DNA from: UBA7485 sp050945075 | GTDB lineage: Bacteria > Bacillota > Clostridia > Eubacteriales > Eubacteriaceae | Length of the DNA stretch: 6,806 bases | Assembly: GCA_050945075.1 (NCBI GenBank) | Contig: JBMNSG010000126.1 | Location: 1-6,806, forward strand | Reading direction: 5' to 3' | Shown: piece after piece, positions 1 to 5,795 of the stretch | Position numbering within the stretch: position 1 is the first letter of the stretch | How the letters are laid out: the number at the start of each line of letters is the position of its first letter | The notes under the pieces: generated by a model | Told to the model about the DNA's origin: nothing | The model's database searches: none | The model's input: the letters and a program-made list of their open reading frames with translations, nothing else | Position numbers and translations under genes: made by a program

Positions 1-147
1 CATGGATAAATTTTAATACACTTTCACATATAGAGTCACATACTTTATGACGATAAGTAATATCTATTTATAGATTCTTTTATCTGTAAAAGTACAAAAA
101 ATGCAATAAATCAAGAGACACTTCAGTGTTCAAATTTCAAAAGGCAG
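1..147. other. AT-rich intergenic region, no gene seen
   Basis: This AT-rich stretch follows the stop codon of the Gx-transporter-like gene. No reading frame of useful length or recognisable product is present; the ATG at position 2 stops after four codons. A short palindrome (ATCTAT-TT-ATAGAT, 62-75) and a weak hairpin (ACAC-TTCA-GTGT, 118-129) occur. Neither is followed by a convincing U-tract, so I do not call a terminator for the minus-strand operon. The next gene probably lies beyond the window edge. Confidence 0.6.
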
Positions 148-666
148 TCAAATCCCTGCGAAGGTTTTCAGCCGTTTGACCAGATAATCGGAAATCAACC
201 CGATAAAAATGCCGGTAAGTGTTCCGAACACCAGCAGCAATGGTCCCCAGGAATATAAAAGTGCCGGAGTCTGAAGCACCAGACAGGCACAGAATAACTG
301 ACCGGCATTATGCGCTATTCCTCCCAGCGTACTTGTAAGAACAATGCCTGCATCAGTAAACCGTTTGATCAGGATCATAACTGCCAGACTCAGGAGCGCT
401 CCCGACAGAGAATACAGGATTGAACTGAATGTCCCGAACATAAAGCCGGCCAGGAAAACACGCATCAGCGAAACAGCCAGAGCCGGAACAGCCCCCATCG
501 TATAGAGAGTAAATACAACCGCAATATTGGCCAGGCCCGGTTTGGCTCCCGGAACAGGAAACGGCATCGGGATAAAACTTTCCAGCCACGAAAGGACCAG
601 CGCTGCTGCCGTCATTACTGCCAGCCGCGCCAGCAGTCTGGTTCCGGTAATCCCTGATGTCCTCAT
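148..666 (-). CDS. Gx transporter family / heptaprenyl diphosphate synthase component I-like membrane protein
   Basis: A 172-residue, very hydrophobic protein with about five or six predicted membrane segments (roughly 12-30, 46-64, 62-80, 84-101, 107-131 and 137-160). It carries two stretches typical of the Hpre_diP_synt_I / Gx-transporter family: PGAKPGLANI at 39-48 and GGIAHNAGQ at 115-123. The old name, a heptaprenyl diphosphate synthase subunit, is probably misleading. The protein has no prenyltransferase DDxxD motif and looks more like the substrate-binding subunit of an ECF-type transporter. Its start overlaps the stop of the upstream NusG-II gene (ATGA, 663-666), and GAGG sits about 10 nt upstream of the ATG, so translation is probably coupled. 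From memory, this pair of families matches EetB and EetA of the Listeria flavin-based extracellular electron transfer locus, where their exact roles are unclear. The family call is firm; substrate and function are inference. Confidence 0.85.
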   Translation of the reverse strand: MRTSGITGTRLLARLAVMTAAALVLSWLESFIPMPFPVPGAKPGLANIAVVFTLYTMGAVPALAVSLMRVFLAGFMFGTFSSILYSLSGALLSLAVMILIKRFTDAGIVLTSTLGGIAHNAGQLFCACLVLQTPALLYSWGPLLLVFGTLTGIFIGLISDYLVKRLKTFAGI

Positions 667-995
667 TCGCTGATAACCTCGACAATCAGCTTATGCGGAA
701 GACAGGCAATGGTTTCTCCGACGTCTGAAACAGGCTGCGTCTGAACGCAGATCTGATTGGTACAGTCGGCATGGTCAATGTAAACTTTTTTGTCTTTGAT
801 TACCAGATCGTTTTCTCCGTACTGTGTCTGATAATCTTTTTCTGTATCTTTATCCAGATCGAATACATCGACAACCTCGTTATCGATAGAAACCCTGACC
901 TGTTTTCCGCTGTCCATGGCCTGACGGGAAAGAAAAGAAATCAGTGTTCCGAAAACAAGGATACCGATGATAATCCATAAATCACGCTTTTTCAT
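663..995 (-). CDS. NusG domain II-containing membrane-anchored protein
   Basis: A 110-residue protein with a basic N-terminus (MKKRD) and one membrane segment at about 6-24, followed by a small domain expected outside the membrane. The outer domain matches the NusG_II family: RVSIDNEVV near 34-42, then a cysteine-bearing signature with DCTNQICVQT at 77-86 and IACLPHKL at 96-103. Cysteines are C78, C83 and C98. Despite the name, this is not the transcription factor NusG: the NGN and KOW domains are absent. Family members often sit beside Gx-transporter-like genes, ApbE-type flavin transferases and polyprenyl synthases in Firmicutes, which suggests a role in membrane redox or flavin/quinone handling. 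It is the first gene of a two-gene operon. There is no Shine-Dalgarno sequence before the ATG, and the -10 box ends only 6 nt away. Function is not established. Confidence 0.85.
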   Translation of the reverse strand: MKKRDLWIIIGILVFGTLISFLSRQAMDSGKQVRVSIDNEVVDVFDLDKDTEKDYQTQYGENDLVIKDKKVYIDHADCTNQICVQTQPVSDVGETIACLPHKLIVEVISE

Positions 996-1001
996 ATCCG
1001 C

Positions 1002-1030
1002 AGTATAACACGCGCTGACTGTCAGTACAA
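1002..1030 (-). promoter_or_regulatory. sigma-A promoter of the NusG-II / Gx-transporter operon
   Basis: Read on the minus strand, TTGTAC (1030-1025) and TATACT (1007-1002) are separated by exactly 17 nt. Each matches four or five of six consensus bases. Transcription would start about 7 nt after the -10 box, near 995, which is the A of the ATG. This would give an mRNA with almost no 5' leader. Confidence 0.65.
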
Positions 1031-1043
1031 AATTTTAGAATTT

Positions 1044-1144
1044 TTCGAAAATAATACTTGCATGAACCGTTTTTATCTGCGAAAATAATAACTGTTGCTG
1101 CGACAGACAGCAGAAACTACCAGGTAAACAAAACGGTTCGAAAA
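1044..1144. repeat. cluster of short direct and inverted repeats between divergent promoters
   Basis: CGAAAATAATA occurs twice on the plus strand (1046-1056 and 1080-1090, 34 bp apart). TTCGAAAA also occurs twice (1044-1051 and 1137-1144). A perfect 10-bp inverted repeat, GAACCGTTTT (1064-1073) with AAAACGGTTC (1130-1139), encloses a smaller potential stem, TTGCTG (1095-1100) with CAGCAG (1108-1113). No reading frame in this stretch looks like a gene. The repeats lie between the operon promoter on the left and the tRNA promoter on the right. They could be protein-binding sites or part of a structured RNA; I cannot decide from sequence alone. Confidence 0.5.
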
Positions 1145-1160
1145 AATGTTGAAAAACAGC

Positions 1161-1189
1161 TTGACGGATTAATGCTTACCCAGTATAAT
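1161..1189 (+). promoter_or_regulatory. strong sigma-A promoter of tRNA-Leu
   Basis: TTGACG (-35, 1161-1166) and a perfect TATAAT (-10, 1184-1189) are 17 bp apart. Predicted initiation near 1196 leaves about 10 nt of leader before the mature tRNA begins at 1206. This is the strongest promoter in the window, as expected for a stable RNA gene. Confidence 0.9.
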
Positions 1190-1205
1190 AGAAAAGTACT
1201 GTTAA

Positions 1206-1291
1206 GCGAGAGTGTTGGAATAGGCAGACAAGCACGTTTCAGAGGCGTGTGTACAACGTACGTACGGGTTCAACTCCCGTCTCTCGCACCA
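1206..1291 (+). tRNA. tRNA-Leu (anticodon CAG)
   Basis: An 86-nt class II tRNA with an encoded CCA end. The acceptor stem is GCGAGAG (1206-1212) with CTCTCGC (1281-1287), followed by discriminator A1288 and CCA 1289-1291. The D-arm has TTG/CAA with GG in its loop (1223-1224). The anticodon stem is CACGT (1233-1237) with GCGTG (1245-1249), including one G-T pair, and the loop TTCAGAG places anticodon CAG at 1240-1242. A long variable arm follows with the stem GTAC/GTAC. The T-arm is ACGGG-TTCAACT-CCCGT. The anticodon and long variable arm make this leucine, reading CUG codons. It has its own promoter and terminator, so it is a single-gene unit. Confidence 0.95.
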
Positions 1292-1305
1292 TTTTGAAAT
1301 TATTT

Positions 1306-1339
1306 CCCACCGATAGTCAGGCGCTTCGGTGGGTTTTTT
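1306..1339 (+). terminator. Rho-independent terminator of tRNA-Leu
   Basis: The stem CCCACCGA (1306-1313) pairs perfectly with TCGGTGGG (1326-1333) across a 12-nt loop and is followed directly by six T residues (1334-1339). It begins 14 nt after the CCA end. Confidence 0.9.
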
Positions 1340-1342
1340 ATT

Positions 1343-1380
1343 TCCCAAAATTATTCATTTGGACATTTTTGGGACATTTT
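1343..1380. repeat. short repeats just downstream of the tRNA terminator
   Basis: GGACATTTT occurs twice (1361-1369 and 1372-1380), 11 bp apart or about one helical turn. TCCCAAAA (1343-1350) is the inverted copy of TTTTGGGA (1367-1374). Repeats like these, next to a tRNA 3' end, can be arm-type binding sites left by a tyrosine-integrase element, but no integrase or second att copy is visible in the window. Function is unproven. Confidence 0.3.
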
Positions 1381-1385
1381 CACTC

Positions 1386-1402
1386 AAAAACTGATTTTTC
1401 AG
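1386..1402 (-). terminator. weak candidate terminator after the FrnE-like gene
   Basis: On the minus strand, CTGA-AAAA-TCAG (1402-1391) is followed by five T residues (1390-1386), about 33 nt after the stop codon. The stem is only 4 bp, so termination here would be inefficient. Confidence 0.3.
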
Positions 1403-1434
1403 AAAAAGCAATTTAAAATAACTCCGCGTTCTAC

Positions 1435-2133
1435 TCATATTCTGCACTGAACAGGCGGACTGGTCTGGGCGCAAACTGCAATACTGCGCGTCCGGTCATA
1501 CCGGGCAGCTTTTTTCAAAACATCTTCAAAGGTTTTCTGATACTGAGCCCCGTTGATTACATAACGCTTGTCAATCACAAAGCAGGGTACACCCTGGATC
1601 TGCATCGAACGTGCCTGTTGTATGTCACGGCGTACCATCTGGTCATACAGGTTCTCATTTAGCAGGATTTTTTCCGCCCCGGACCGTTCCAGTCCCGCAT
1701 CTTCAGCAATGCCCAGCAAAACATCGTTATGGGCAATCATACGGTTTTCTTCGAAAAAGGCGCTGTATACCAGTTCCGAAAAGACCGTACCCCGGCCTCT
1801 TTCATCCGCGTACTTGGACAGCCTGTGAATATCATACGTATTCTGATTTTTCAGATGACGATAGCTGAAATCGAGCCCGAGTGAATCCGCTCTGCGTATG
1901 ATCCCCTGTATCATAATCTCTGCATTCATCCGGGATATTCCACATTTCCCGGCAAAAACATCTATCATCGAAGCTGTATCATTTTTGGACGCCAGCGGAT
2001 CTATTTGAAAGGCCCGGTGGACCACTTTTATACGGTTTTCAAGTCCCAGACTGGTCACCGCATTGGACAGTTCAGTGATTCCCATGTAGCAATACGGACA
2101 GATATAATCTGACCAGAAATCGATAGTAATCAT
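1435..2133 (-). CDS. DsbA-family (FrnE-like) thiol oxidoreductase
   Basis: A 232-residue cytoplasmic protein of the DsbA/FrnE thioredoxin-fold family, which carries out thiol-disulfide exchange. The first strand ITIDFWSD leads into the active site CPYC (C12-P-Y-C15). A helical insertion covers about 50-160. The cis-proline loop GVP is at 181-183, followed by FVIDKRYVINGAQ, which is typical of FrnE proteins. There is no signal peptide. I chose ATG 2133 because the family begins right at this strand and a purine-rich Shine-Dalgarno block (AAAGGGAAGGGAG, 2149-2137) precedes it. The frame stays open to 2229, but the extra 32 residues look like untranslated leader. Unusual points are a cysteine directly after the cis-proline (C184), C64, and a C-terminal pair C221/C230 (CX8C) that may form a second redox centre. 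It is a single-gene unit converging on tRNA-Leu. Its substrate is unknown. Confidence 0.88.
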   Translation of the reverse strand: MITIDFWSDYICPYCYMGITELSNAVTSLGLENRIKVVHRAFQIDPLASKNDTASMIDVFAGKCGISRMNAEIMIQGIIRRADSLGLDFSYRHLKNQNTYDIHRLSKYADERGRGTVFSELVYSAFFEENRMIAHNDVLLGIAEDAGLERSGAEKILLNENLYDQMVRRDIQQARSMQIQGVPCFVIDKRYVINGAQYQKTFEDVLKKAARYDRTRSIAVCAQTSPPVQCRI

Positions 2134-2181
2134 AGTCTCCCTTCCCTTTACTTTAGTTTCTTTGTAATTATTACCCCGCCG

Positions 2182-2210
2182 GTTATAAGAAAACACGATT
2201 GTAATGCCAC
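2182..2210 (-). promoter_or_regulatory. probable promoter of the FrnE-like gene
   Basis: On the minus strand, GTGGCA (2210-2205, four of six bases matching the -35 consensus) and TATAAC (2187-2182, five of six matching the -10 consensus) are 17 nt apart. Transcription would start near 2175 and leave a leader of about 42 nt. It lies downstream of the der terminator, which fits independent transcription. Confidence 0.45.
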
Positions 2211-2258
2211 TTCCCCAATCAGTTTTCAAATATATCGCTGCTCCTGCCTGTTTCAGGC

Positions 2259-2286
2259 AAAAAAAGAACAGTCGGCTGACTGTTCT
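2259..2286 (-). terminator. Rho-independent terminator of the DUF512-der operon
   Basis: On the minus strand, AGAACAGTC (2286-2278) pairs perfectly over 9 bp with GACTGTTCT (2273-2265), with a 4-nt loop (AGCC), and runs into seven T residues (2265-2259). It starts 29 nt after the der stop codon. A second small hairpin (GCCTG-AAA-CAGGC, 2258-2246) follows at once but has no T-tract. Confidence 0.93.
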
Positions 2287-2315
2287 TTCTGGTTGTTTCT
2301 GATTATTTAAGCTGA

Positions 2316-3638
2316 TTACTGTTCATTCTTGTTGCGGATAAACAGACGGATCGGTGTGCCGAAAAAATCAAAGGTCTTGTAAATCTGATTTTCCAGATAC
2401 CGCTGATAAGAAAAATGCATGAGCGAAGCGTCGTTGACAAACATCACGAAGGTAGGCGGATTAATCGCGACCTGTGAGCCGTAATAAATTTTAAGGCGGC
2501 GCCCCGATTTGCTTGGCGGCTGTTTCATCATAACGAAATCGATAATGGCTTCATTGAGTTTACCTGTGGTAATACGCTTTCTGGCCTGATCATATACGAA
2601 ATTAATCTGATCATAGATTTTCTGTACACGGCTTCCGGTTTTCGCGGAAATAAACAGAATCGGTGCGTAATCGAGGAAATTCAGCTGATCCCGGATATCA
2701 CGTTTCATGTGCTCCATGGTCATCGTTTCTTTTTCCACGGCGTCCCATTTGTTAACGATAATAACTGTGGGCTTGAAACGGTTGGCTGCAATTCCGGCGA
2801 CTTTCTGATCCTGCTCGGTAACGCCGTACTGCGCATCAATGAGCATCAGAACCACATCTGCTCTTTCGACAGCAGCAACGGCACGGATAATGCTGTAGCG
2901 TTCGATATCTTCGTAAATCTTTTTCTTCTTGCGCAGTCCCGCTGTGTCGATAAAGGTATATTCTTTTCCGTCATGAACGACTTTCGTGTCAATGGCGTCT
3001 CTTGTCGTTCCCGGGATATCAGAGACGATCAGTCTGTTTTCTCCGATCATACGGTTGATCAGCGTCGATTTACCGGCATTCGGCTTGCCGATTACGGCAA
3101 CCTTGAGACTGTTGTCTTCCTGTTCTTCTTCATCGTAGAAGCGGTGGACACGGCTGATGATTTCGTCGAGGAAATCTCCGAGTCCGAGTCCCTGTTCCGC
3201 GGAAATCGCCATCGGCTCGCCCAGACCCAGATTATAAAACTCATAAAGCGAGTCTTCCTGCTTCTGTGAGTCAATCTTGTTGACGGCGACCAGAACGTCC
3301 TTGCCGTGTTTTCTGATCATGGCTGCGACTTCTTCATCGGCCGCTGTCATGCCTTCTCTGCCATCAACAAGCAGTACGATCAGGTCGGCCATATCGACCG
3401 CCAGCTCCGCCTGTACCCGCATCTGCTGGAGTATCGTATCCTTGGAGAAGGGTTCGATCCCGCCGGTATCAATCAGCGTAAAATGATGATTCAGCCATTC
3501 GGCGTCAGCAATGATTCTGTCCCGGGTCACACCCGGTGTATCTTCAACAATCGCGATCCGTTCGCCGACGAGCTTGTTGAATAAAGTGGACTTGCCGACA
3601 TTTGGCCGTCCGACTACTGCTATAATTGGTTTTGCCAT
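2316..3638 (-). CDS. der: ribosome biogenesis GTPase Der (EngA)
   Basis: A 440-residue tandem GTPase needed for maturation of the 50S ribosomal subunit; it acts in the cytoplasm on the ribosome precursor. G domain 1 has GRPNVGKST (10-18), TRD (38-40), DTGG (57-60), NKID (120-123) and SAEQG (146-150). An acidic linker (about 169-176, rich in E and D) leads to G domain 2, with GKPNAGKST (184-192), TTRD (211-214), DTAG (231-234), NKWD (296-299) and SAKTG (331-335). The KH-like RNA-binding domain fills about 350-440. All nucleotide-binding motifs are intact and the length is normal for the family. GAGGG lies 4 nt before the ATG, inside the 14-nt gap after the DUF512 gene, so the two are surely co-transcribed. 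A strong terminator follows. Confidence 0.98.
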   Translation of the reverse strand: MAKPIIAVVGRPNVGKSTLFNKLVGERIAIVEDTPGVTRDRIIADAEWLNHHFTLIDTGGIEPFSKDTILQQMRVQAELAVDMADLIVLLVDGREGMTAADEEVAAMIRKHGKDVLVAVNKIDSQKQEDSLYEFYNLGLGEPMAISAEQGLGLGDFLDEIISRVHRFYDEEEQEDNSLKVAVIGKPNAGKSTLINRMIGENRLIVSDIPGTTRDAIDTKVVHDGKEYTFIDTAGLRKKKKIYEDIERYSIIRAVAAVERADVVLMLIDAQYGVTEQDQKVAGIAANRFKPTVIIVNKWDAVEKETMTMEHMKRDIRDQLNFLDYAPILFISAKTGSRVQKIYDQINFVYDQARKRITTGKLNEAIIDFVMMKQPPSKSGRRLKIYYGSQVAINPPTFVMFVNDASLMHFSYQRYLENQIYKTFDFFGTPIRLFIRNKNEQ

Positions 3639-3652
3639 AATTCCCTCGTTTA

Positions 3653-5059
3653 TTATAATTCGGTCTGCGTACCGCTGTTGTCCGTATCACGCTGTGAATC
3701 AAGCACTGCGCGGACAAAATGTTCGCCGTCTGCCCGTACCACCGTGACTGGCAGGCCCAGTTCTTCACTGATCTGTGTCACAGTCATATCGTCCAGGAAC
3801 ATCTCGGTATCGTTTTTGAGCATGGTGTCCGGAATCAGGATCCTGTCGGGACGTTCCTGCCGGATCTGCTCTTTAGCCTGTTCGAGTACATCTTTCCCGG
3901 CAAAAAGGCCGGAGACTGTCACCGTTTCTCCAAAAAACCGGTTTTTCAGGACCAGCACCTGCGGGACCGGTCCGGTCCGCCACTGAGCCAGCATGGTGCA
4001 GGCTGCTTTGAGCAGGTTTCCGGCAAGGACCCCGGTAAGAATGAGCTGTTTTTCCGGAAATACGGTAACCGTGTCATATTCCCTGGCAACCCGCTCCGCG
4101 CCTTCCACGAAGTCCGCCAGCATGCCGACACCATTTTCCAGCTGCGGGAAGCCCTCATAATAACCGGGCTTCGGAATTCTGCGTTCGGCGGTCAGGAAAA
4201 ACTCATCTGACGGAAACACAAAACGCGTATCGTAAGCCTCCAGCATTTTCTGCTGAAATTCCTCAATCAGATCAATGGCCTCTCCCGCTGTCGCCTTGTT
4301 AAACAGTGTCAGATCCGCAAGTCCTTCACGGTACCTGGTAATACCTACGGGTACAACTGAAACTGATGAAAGCTGCGGATACAGGCTTCCCAGATCTTCC
4401 AGCGTACTCCTGAGTACTTCTCCGTCGTTAATACCGGGAACGCAGACAATCTGACCGTTCATCTGCACACCGGCTGCTGCCAGCTCTTTAAGCTGGTCCA
4501 GAATTTTTCCCGCAAAGCGGTTGCCCAGGAGACGGACCCTGGTTTCCGGATCAGTACTGTGAATGCTGATATTAACCGGAATTTTCCATCGTTTGATCCG
4601 GTCTATCTCATTCTGCCTGAGATTGGTCAGCGTGATGTAGTTGCCGTTGAGAAATGAGAGACGTTCGTCATCGTCCTTAATATACAAGGTATCCCGCATA
4701 CCCGAAGGCATCTGGTCGATGAAGCAGAACATACAGTTGTTGGAGCAGGTTTTTGATCCCAGTGACTGTTCAAAGACAGCCCCGAAATCCTCTCCTTCGT
4801 CAAGCTCCGGGTCGATGTCCCAGATTTCACCATTTTCTTTTTTGATCTCAATGACCAGGTCATCTGCCGCACTGAGATAAATCCAGTCAAGCTCGTCACT
4901 GACCGGACTCCCGTTTACTGAAAGCAGGACGTCTCCGGGTTCAACGCCTGTTTCTTCTGCCGCAGAATCGGGCATCACTGAAATAATAAGCAGTCCCTGT
5001 GTTTTTCTTCCCGGACAATTGTTTAATTCGTAACTGTTTTTTCCTGTTTTGTGTTCCAT
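3653..5059 (-). CDS. DUF512 family protein (PDZ domain plus radical-SAM-like core)
   Basis: A 468-residue protein. A PDZ-like domain comes first (about 24-75; GVEPGDVLLSVNG at 38-50). Then a cysteine cluster C105-X3-C109-X2-C112, within TCSNNCMFCFIDQ, has the spacing of a radical-SAM 4Fe-4S site. The family signature KDDDERLSFLNGNYITLTNL is at 128-147. The middle (about 150-290) looks like the radical-SAM barrel, with NISIHSTDPETR at 163-174. The C-terminal DUF512 domain follows (about 290-450; GETVTVSGLFAG at 377-388). The gene commonly precedes der in Clostridia, as here, but its reaction is unknown to me. ATG 5059 lacks a Shine-Dalgarno sequence, and the first 22 residues precede the conserved PDZ strand, so the start is the least certain part. 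An alternative ATG at codon 29 would cut into the PDZ fold. Confidence 0.9.
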   Translation of the reverse strand: MEHKTGKNSYELNNCPGRKTQGLLIISVMPDSAAEETGVEPGDVLLSVNGSPVSDELDWIYLSAADDLVIEIKKENGEIWDIDPELDEGEDFGAVFEQSLGSKTCSNNCMFCFIDQMPSGMRDTLYIKDDDERLSFLNGNYITLTNLRQNEIDRIKRWKIPVNISIHSTDPETRVRLLGNRFAGKILDQLKELAAAGVQMNGQIVCVPGINDGEVLRSTLEDLGSLYPQLSSVSVVPVGITRYREGLADLTLFNKATAGEAIDLIEEFQQKMLEAYDTRFVFPSDEFFLTAERRIPKPGYYEGFPQLENGVGMLADFVEGAERVAREYDTVTVFPEKQLILTGVLAGNLLKAACTMLAQWRTGPVPQVLVLKNRFFGETVTVSGLFAGKDVLEQAKEQIRQERPDRILIPDTMLKNDTEMFLDDMTVTQISEELGLPVTVVRADGEHFVRAVLDSQRDTDNSGTQTEL

Positions 5060-5115
5060 TTTGTTTATATACCCACTGTCCGCGAATTTGTATTTTACTA
5101 TTCATGACAGGAATT

Positions 5116-5124
5116 TGCTATAAT
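5116..5124 (+). promoter_or_regulatory. extended -10 promoter of the DUF4364 gene
   Basis: TGC-TATAAT (5116-5124) is an extended -10 element with a perfect hexamer. The -35 region is poor (TTACTA at 5095-5100, 18 bp upstream), which is common for extended -10 promoters. Initiation near 5130-5131 leaves about 52 nt of leader. Confidence 0.65.
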
Positions 5125-5130
5125 GTACTG

Positions 5131-5163
5131 ACACCCCCGTTATGGGGTAATTCAGACGGGTGT
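5131..5163 (+). other. possible 5'-terminal stem-loop in the DUF4364 leader
   Basis: Two competing pairings share the same C-run. One is a local hairpin, ACCCC (5133-5137) with GGGGT (5144-5148), loop CGTTAT. The other is a longer-range stem, ACACCC (5131-5136) with GGGTGT (5158-5163). The predicted transcription start falls right at the base of the stem. This could be an mRNA-stabilising end or a simple switch. It matches no riboswitch class I recognise. Confidence 0.35.
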
Positions 5164-5182
5164 TCCCGGAAACGGATCAGAT

Positions 5183-5698
5183 ATGACTAAAGATACTAAA
5201 GACAACTATTCGGATACAGCAGAACGTGTTCTGCTGTTGTATGCGCTCAGCAAGATGGGCTCTCCGATAAGCCGGGAGGAATTTGCGCCGGTACTGCTGT
5301 CTTCCGGTGGCAGCTGGATCGATCTTCAGCTCCGGATCGATTCAATGATCTCGGAAAATCTGGCCGAAGAACATGATGGAGACATTTCCATCACGCCGGA
5401 CGGTATTGAAGTCCTTCAGGTTTATCGTGACAGACTGCCGGATAAAAGTACAGATAATGTCGATCATTATCTGGAAATGCACCGCACCGAGCTTCGGGAC
5501 AAGCTTTATATTAAAGCCGGTTTTGAACGTTCCGGTCCGGGTTATCTGGTCAGGCTCTCCATGGCTGAAAACGGACAGACACTGCTGTCTGTCGAAATCG
5601 ACGCGCCAACCCGTGATCAGGCAGTCGCTGTCTGCGACCACTGGAAAAAAGAACCGCAGCGGATTTACAGCGAAATGATCCGCATCCTTACAACTTAA
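5183..5698 (+). CDS. DUF4364 family protein, winged-helix-like
   Basis: A 171-residue soluble protein that I place in DUF4364, a family found mainly in Clostridia. Residues 12-85 look like a winged-helix domain: a helix with ERVLLLYALSKMG (14-26), a second helix, a recognition-type helix around SWIDLQLRIDSMISENL (44-60), and a hairpin wing ISITPDGIEVLQ (68-79). The C-terminal part (about 100-170) has alternating strands, including YLVRLSMAENGQTLLSVEID (121-140), and a final helix. A role as transcriptional regulator is plausible, but no target is known and DNA binding is inferred. The Shine-Dalgarno sequence is weak (GGA about 8 nt upstream). The gene is divergent from the DUF512-der operon, converges on the yebC operon, and has its own promoter and terminator. 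The start is the first ATG after the promoter. Confidence 0.8.
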   Translation: MTKDTKDNYSDTAERVLLLYALSKMGSPISREEFAPVLLSSGGSWIDLQLRIDSMISENLAEEHDGDISITPDGIEVLQVYRDRLPDKSTDNVDHYLEMHRTELRDKLYIKAGFERSGPGYLVRLSMAENGQTLLSVEIDAPTRDQAVAVCDHWKKEPQRIYSEMIRILTT

Positions 5699-5747
5699 CA
5701 GCAGAAGCCGGGCTTATCTGTACACGCAGCAAAAGCCTGACAGACCT

Positions 5748-5778
5748 AAAAAAACCGGGATGTTCATCCCGGTTTTTT
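5748..5778. terminator. bidirectional Rho-independent terminator
   Basis: A perfect 8-bp stem, ACCGGGAT (5754-5761) with ATCCCGGT (5766-5773), loop GTTC, is flanked by an A-run on the left (5748-5754) and a T-run on the right (5773-5778). It therefore ends the DUF4364 transcript on the plus strand and the yebC-operon transcript on the minus strand, where the same stem is followed by T residues. Confidence 0.93.
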
Positions 5779-5795
5779 GTTCCGATCATGTCTTT

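Noticed and set aside
62..129. Short palindromes after the Gx-transporter-like gene as an operon terminator
   Set aside because: The stems are short and AT-rich or lack an adjacent U-tract; the six-T run lies about 20 nt away.
353..685. A 110-codon minus-strand frame overlapping the Gx-transporter-like gene
   Set aside because: The alternative frame encodes family motifs and membrane segments; this one encodes nothing recognisable.
1058..1297. A 79-codon plus-strand frame before and across the tRNA
   Set aside because: It runs through the tRNA-Leu promoter and the whole tRNA gene, so it is accidental.
2134..2229. An N-terminal extension of the FrnE-like protein to an ATG at 2229
   Set aside because: The 32 extra residues match no family feature, the frame would run through the probable promoter, and the good SD precedes ATG 2133.
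2246..2258. A second hairpin (GCCTG/CAGGC) next to the der terminator
   Set aside because: It has no T-run on its downstream side in the minus direction, and on the plus strand it is followed by A residues, so it is not called as a separate terminator.
2709..3269. A 186-codon open frame on the plus strand antisense to der
   Set aside because: It lies fully inside the well-supported Der coding region, the translation resembles no known family, and no promoter or SD is evident. Open antisense frames follow from der codon usage.
3719..4210. A 163-codon plus-strand frame antisense to the DUF512 gene
   Set aside because: Its composition looks like antisense coding sequence, it has no SD or family resemblance, and the minus-strand gene has clear domain motifs.
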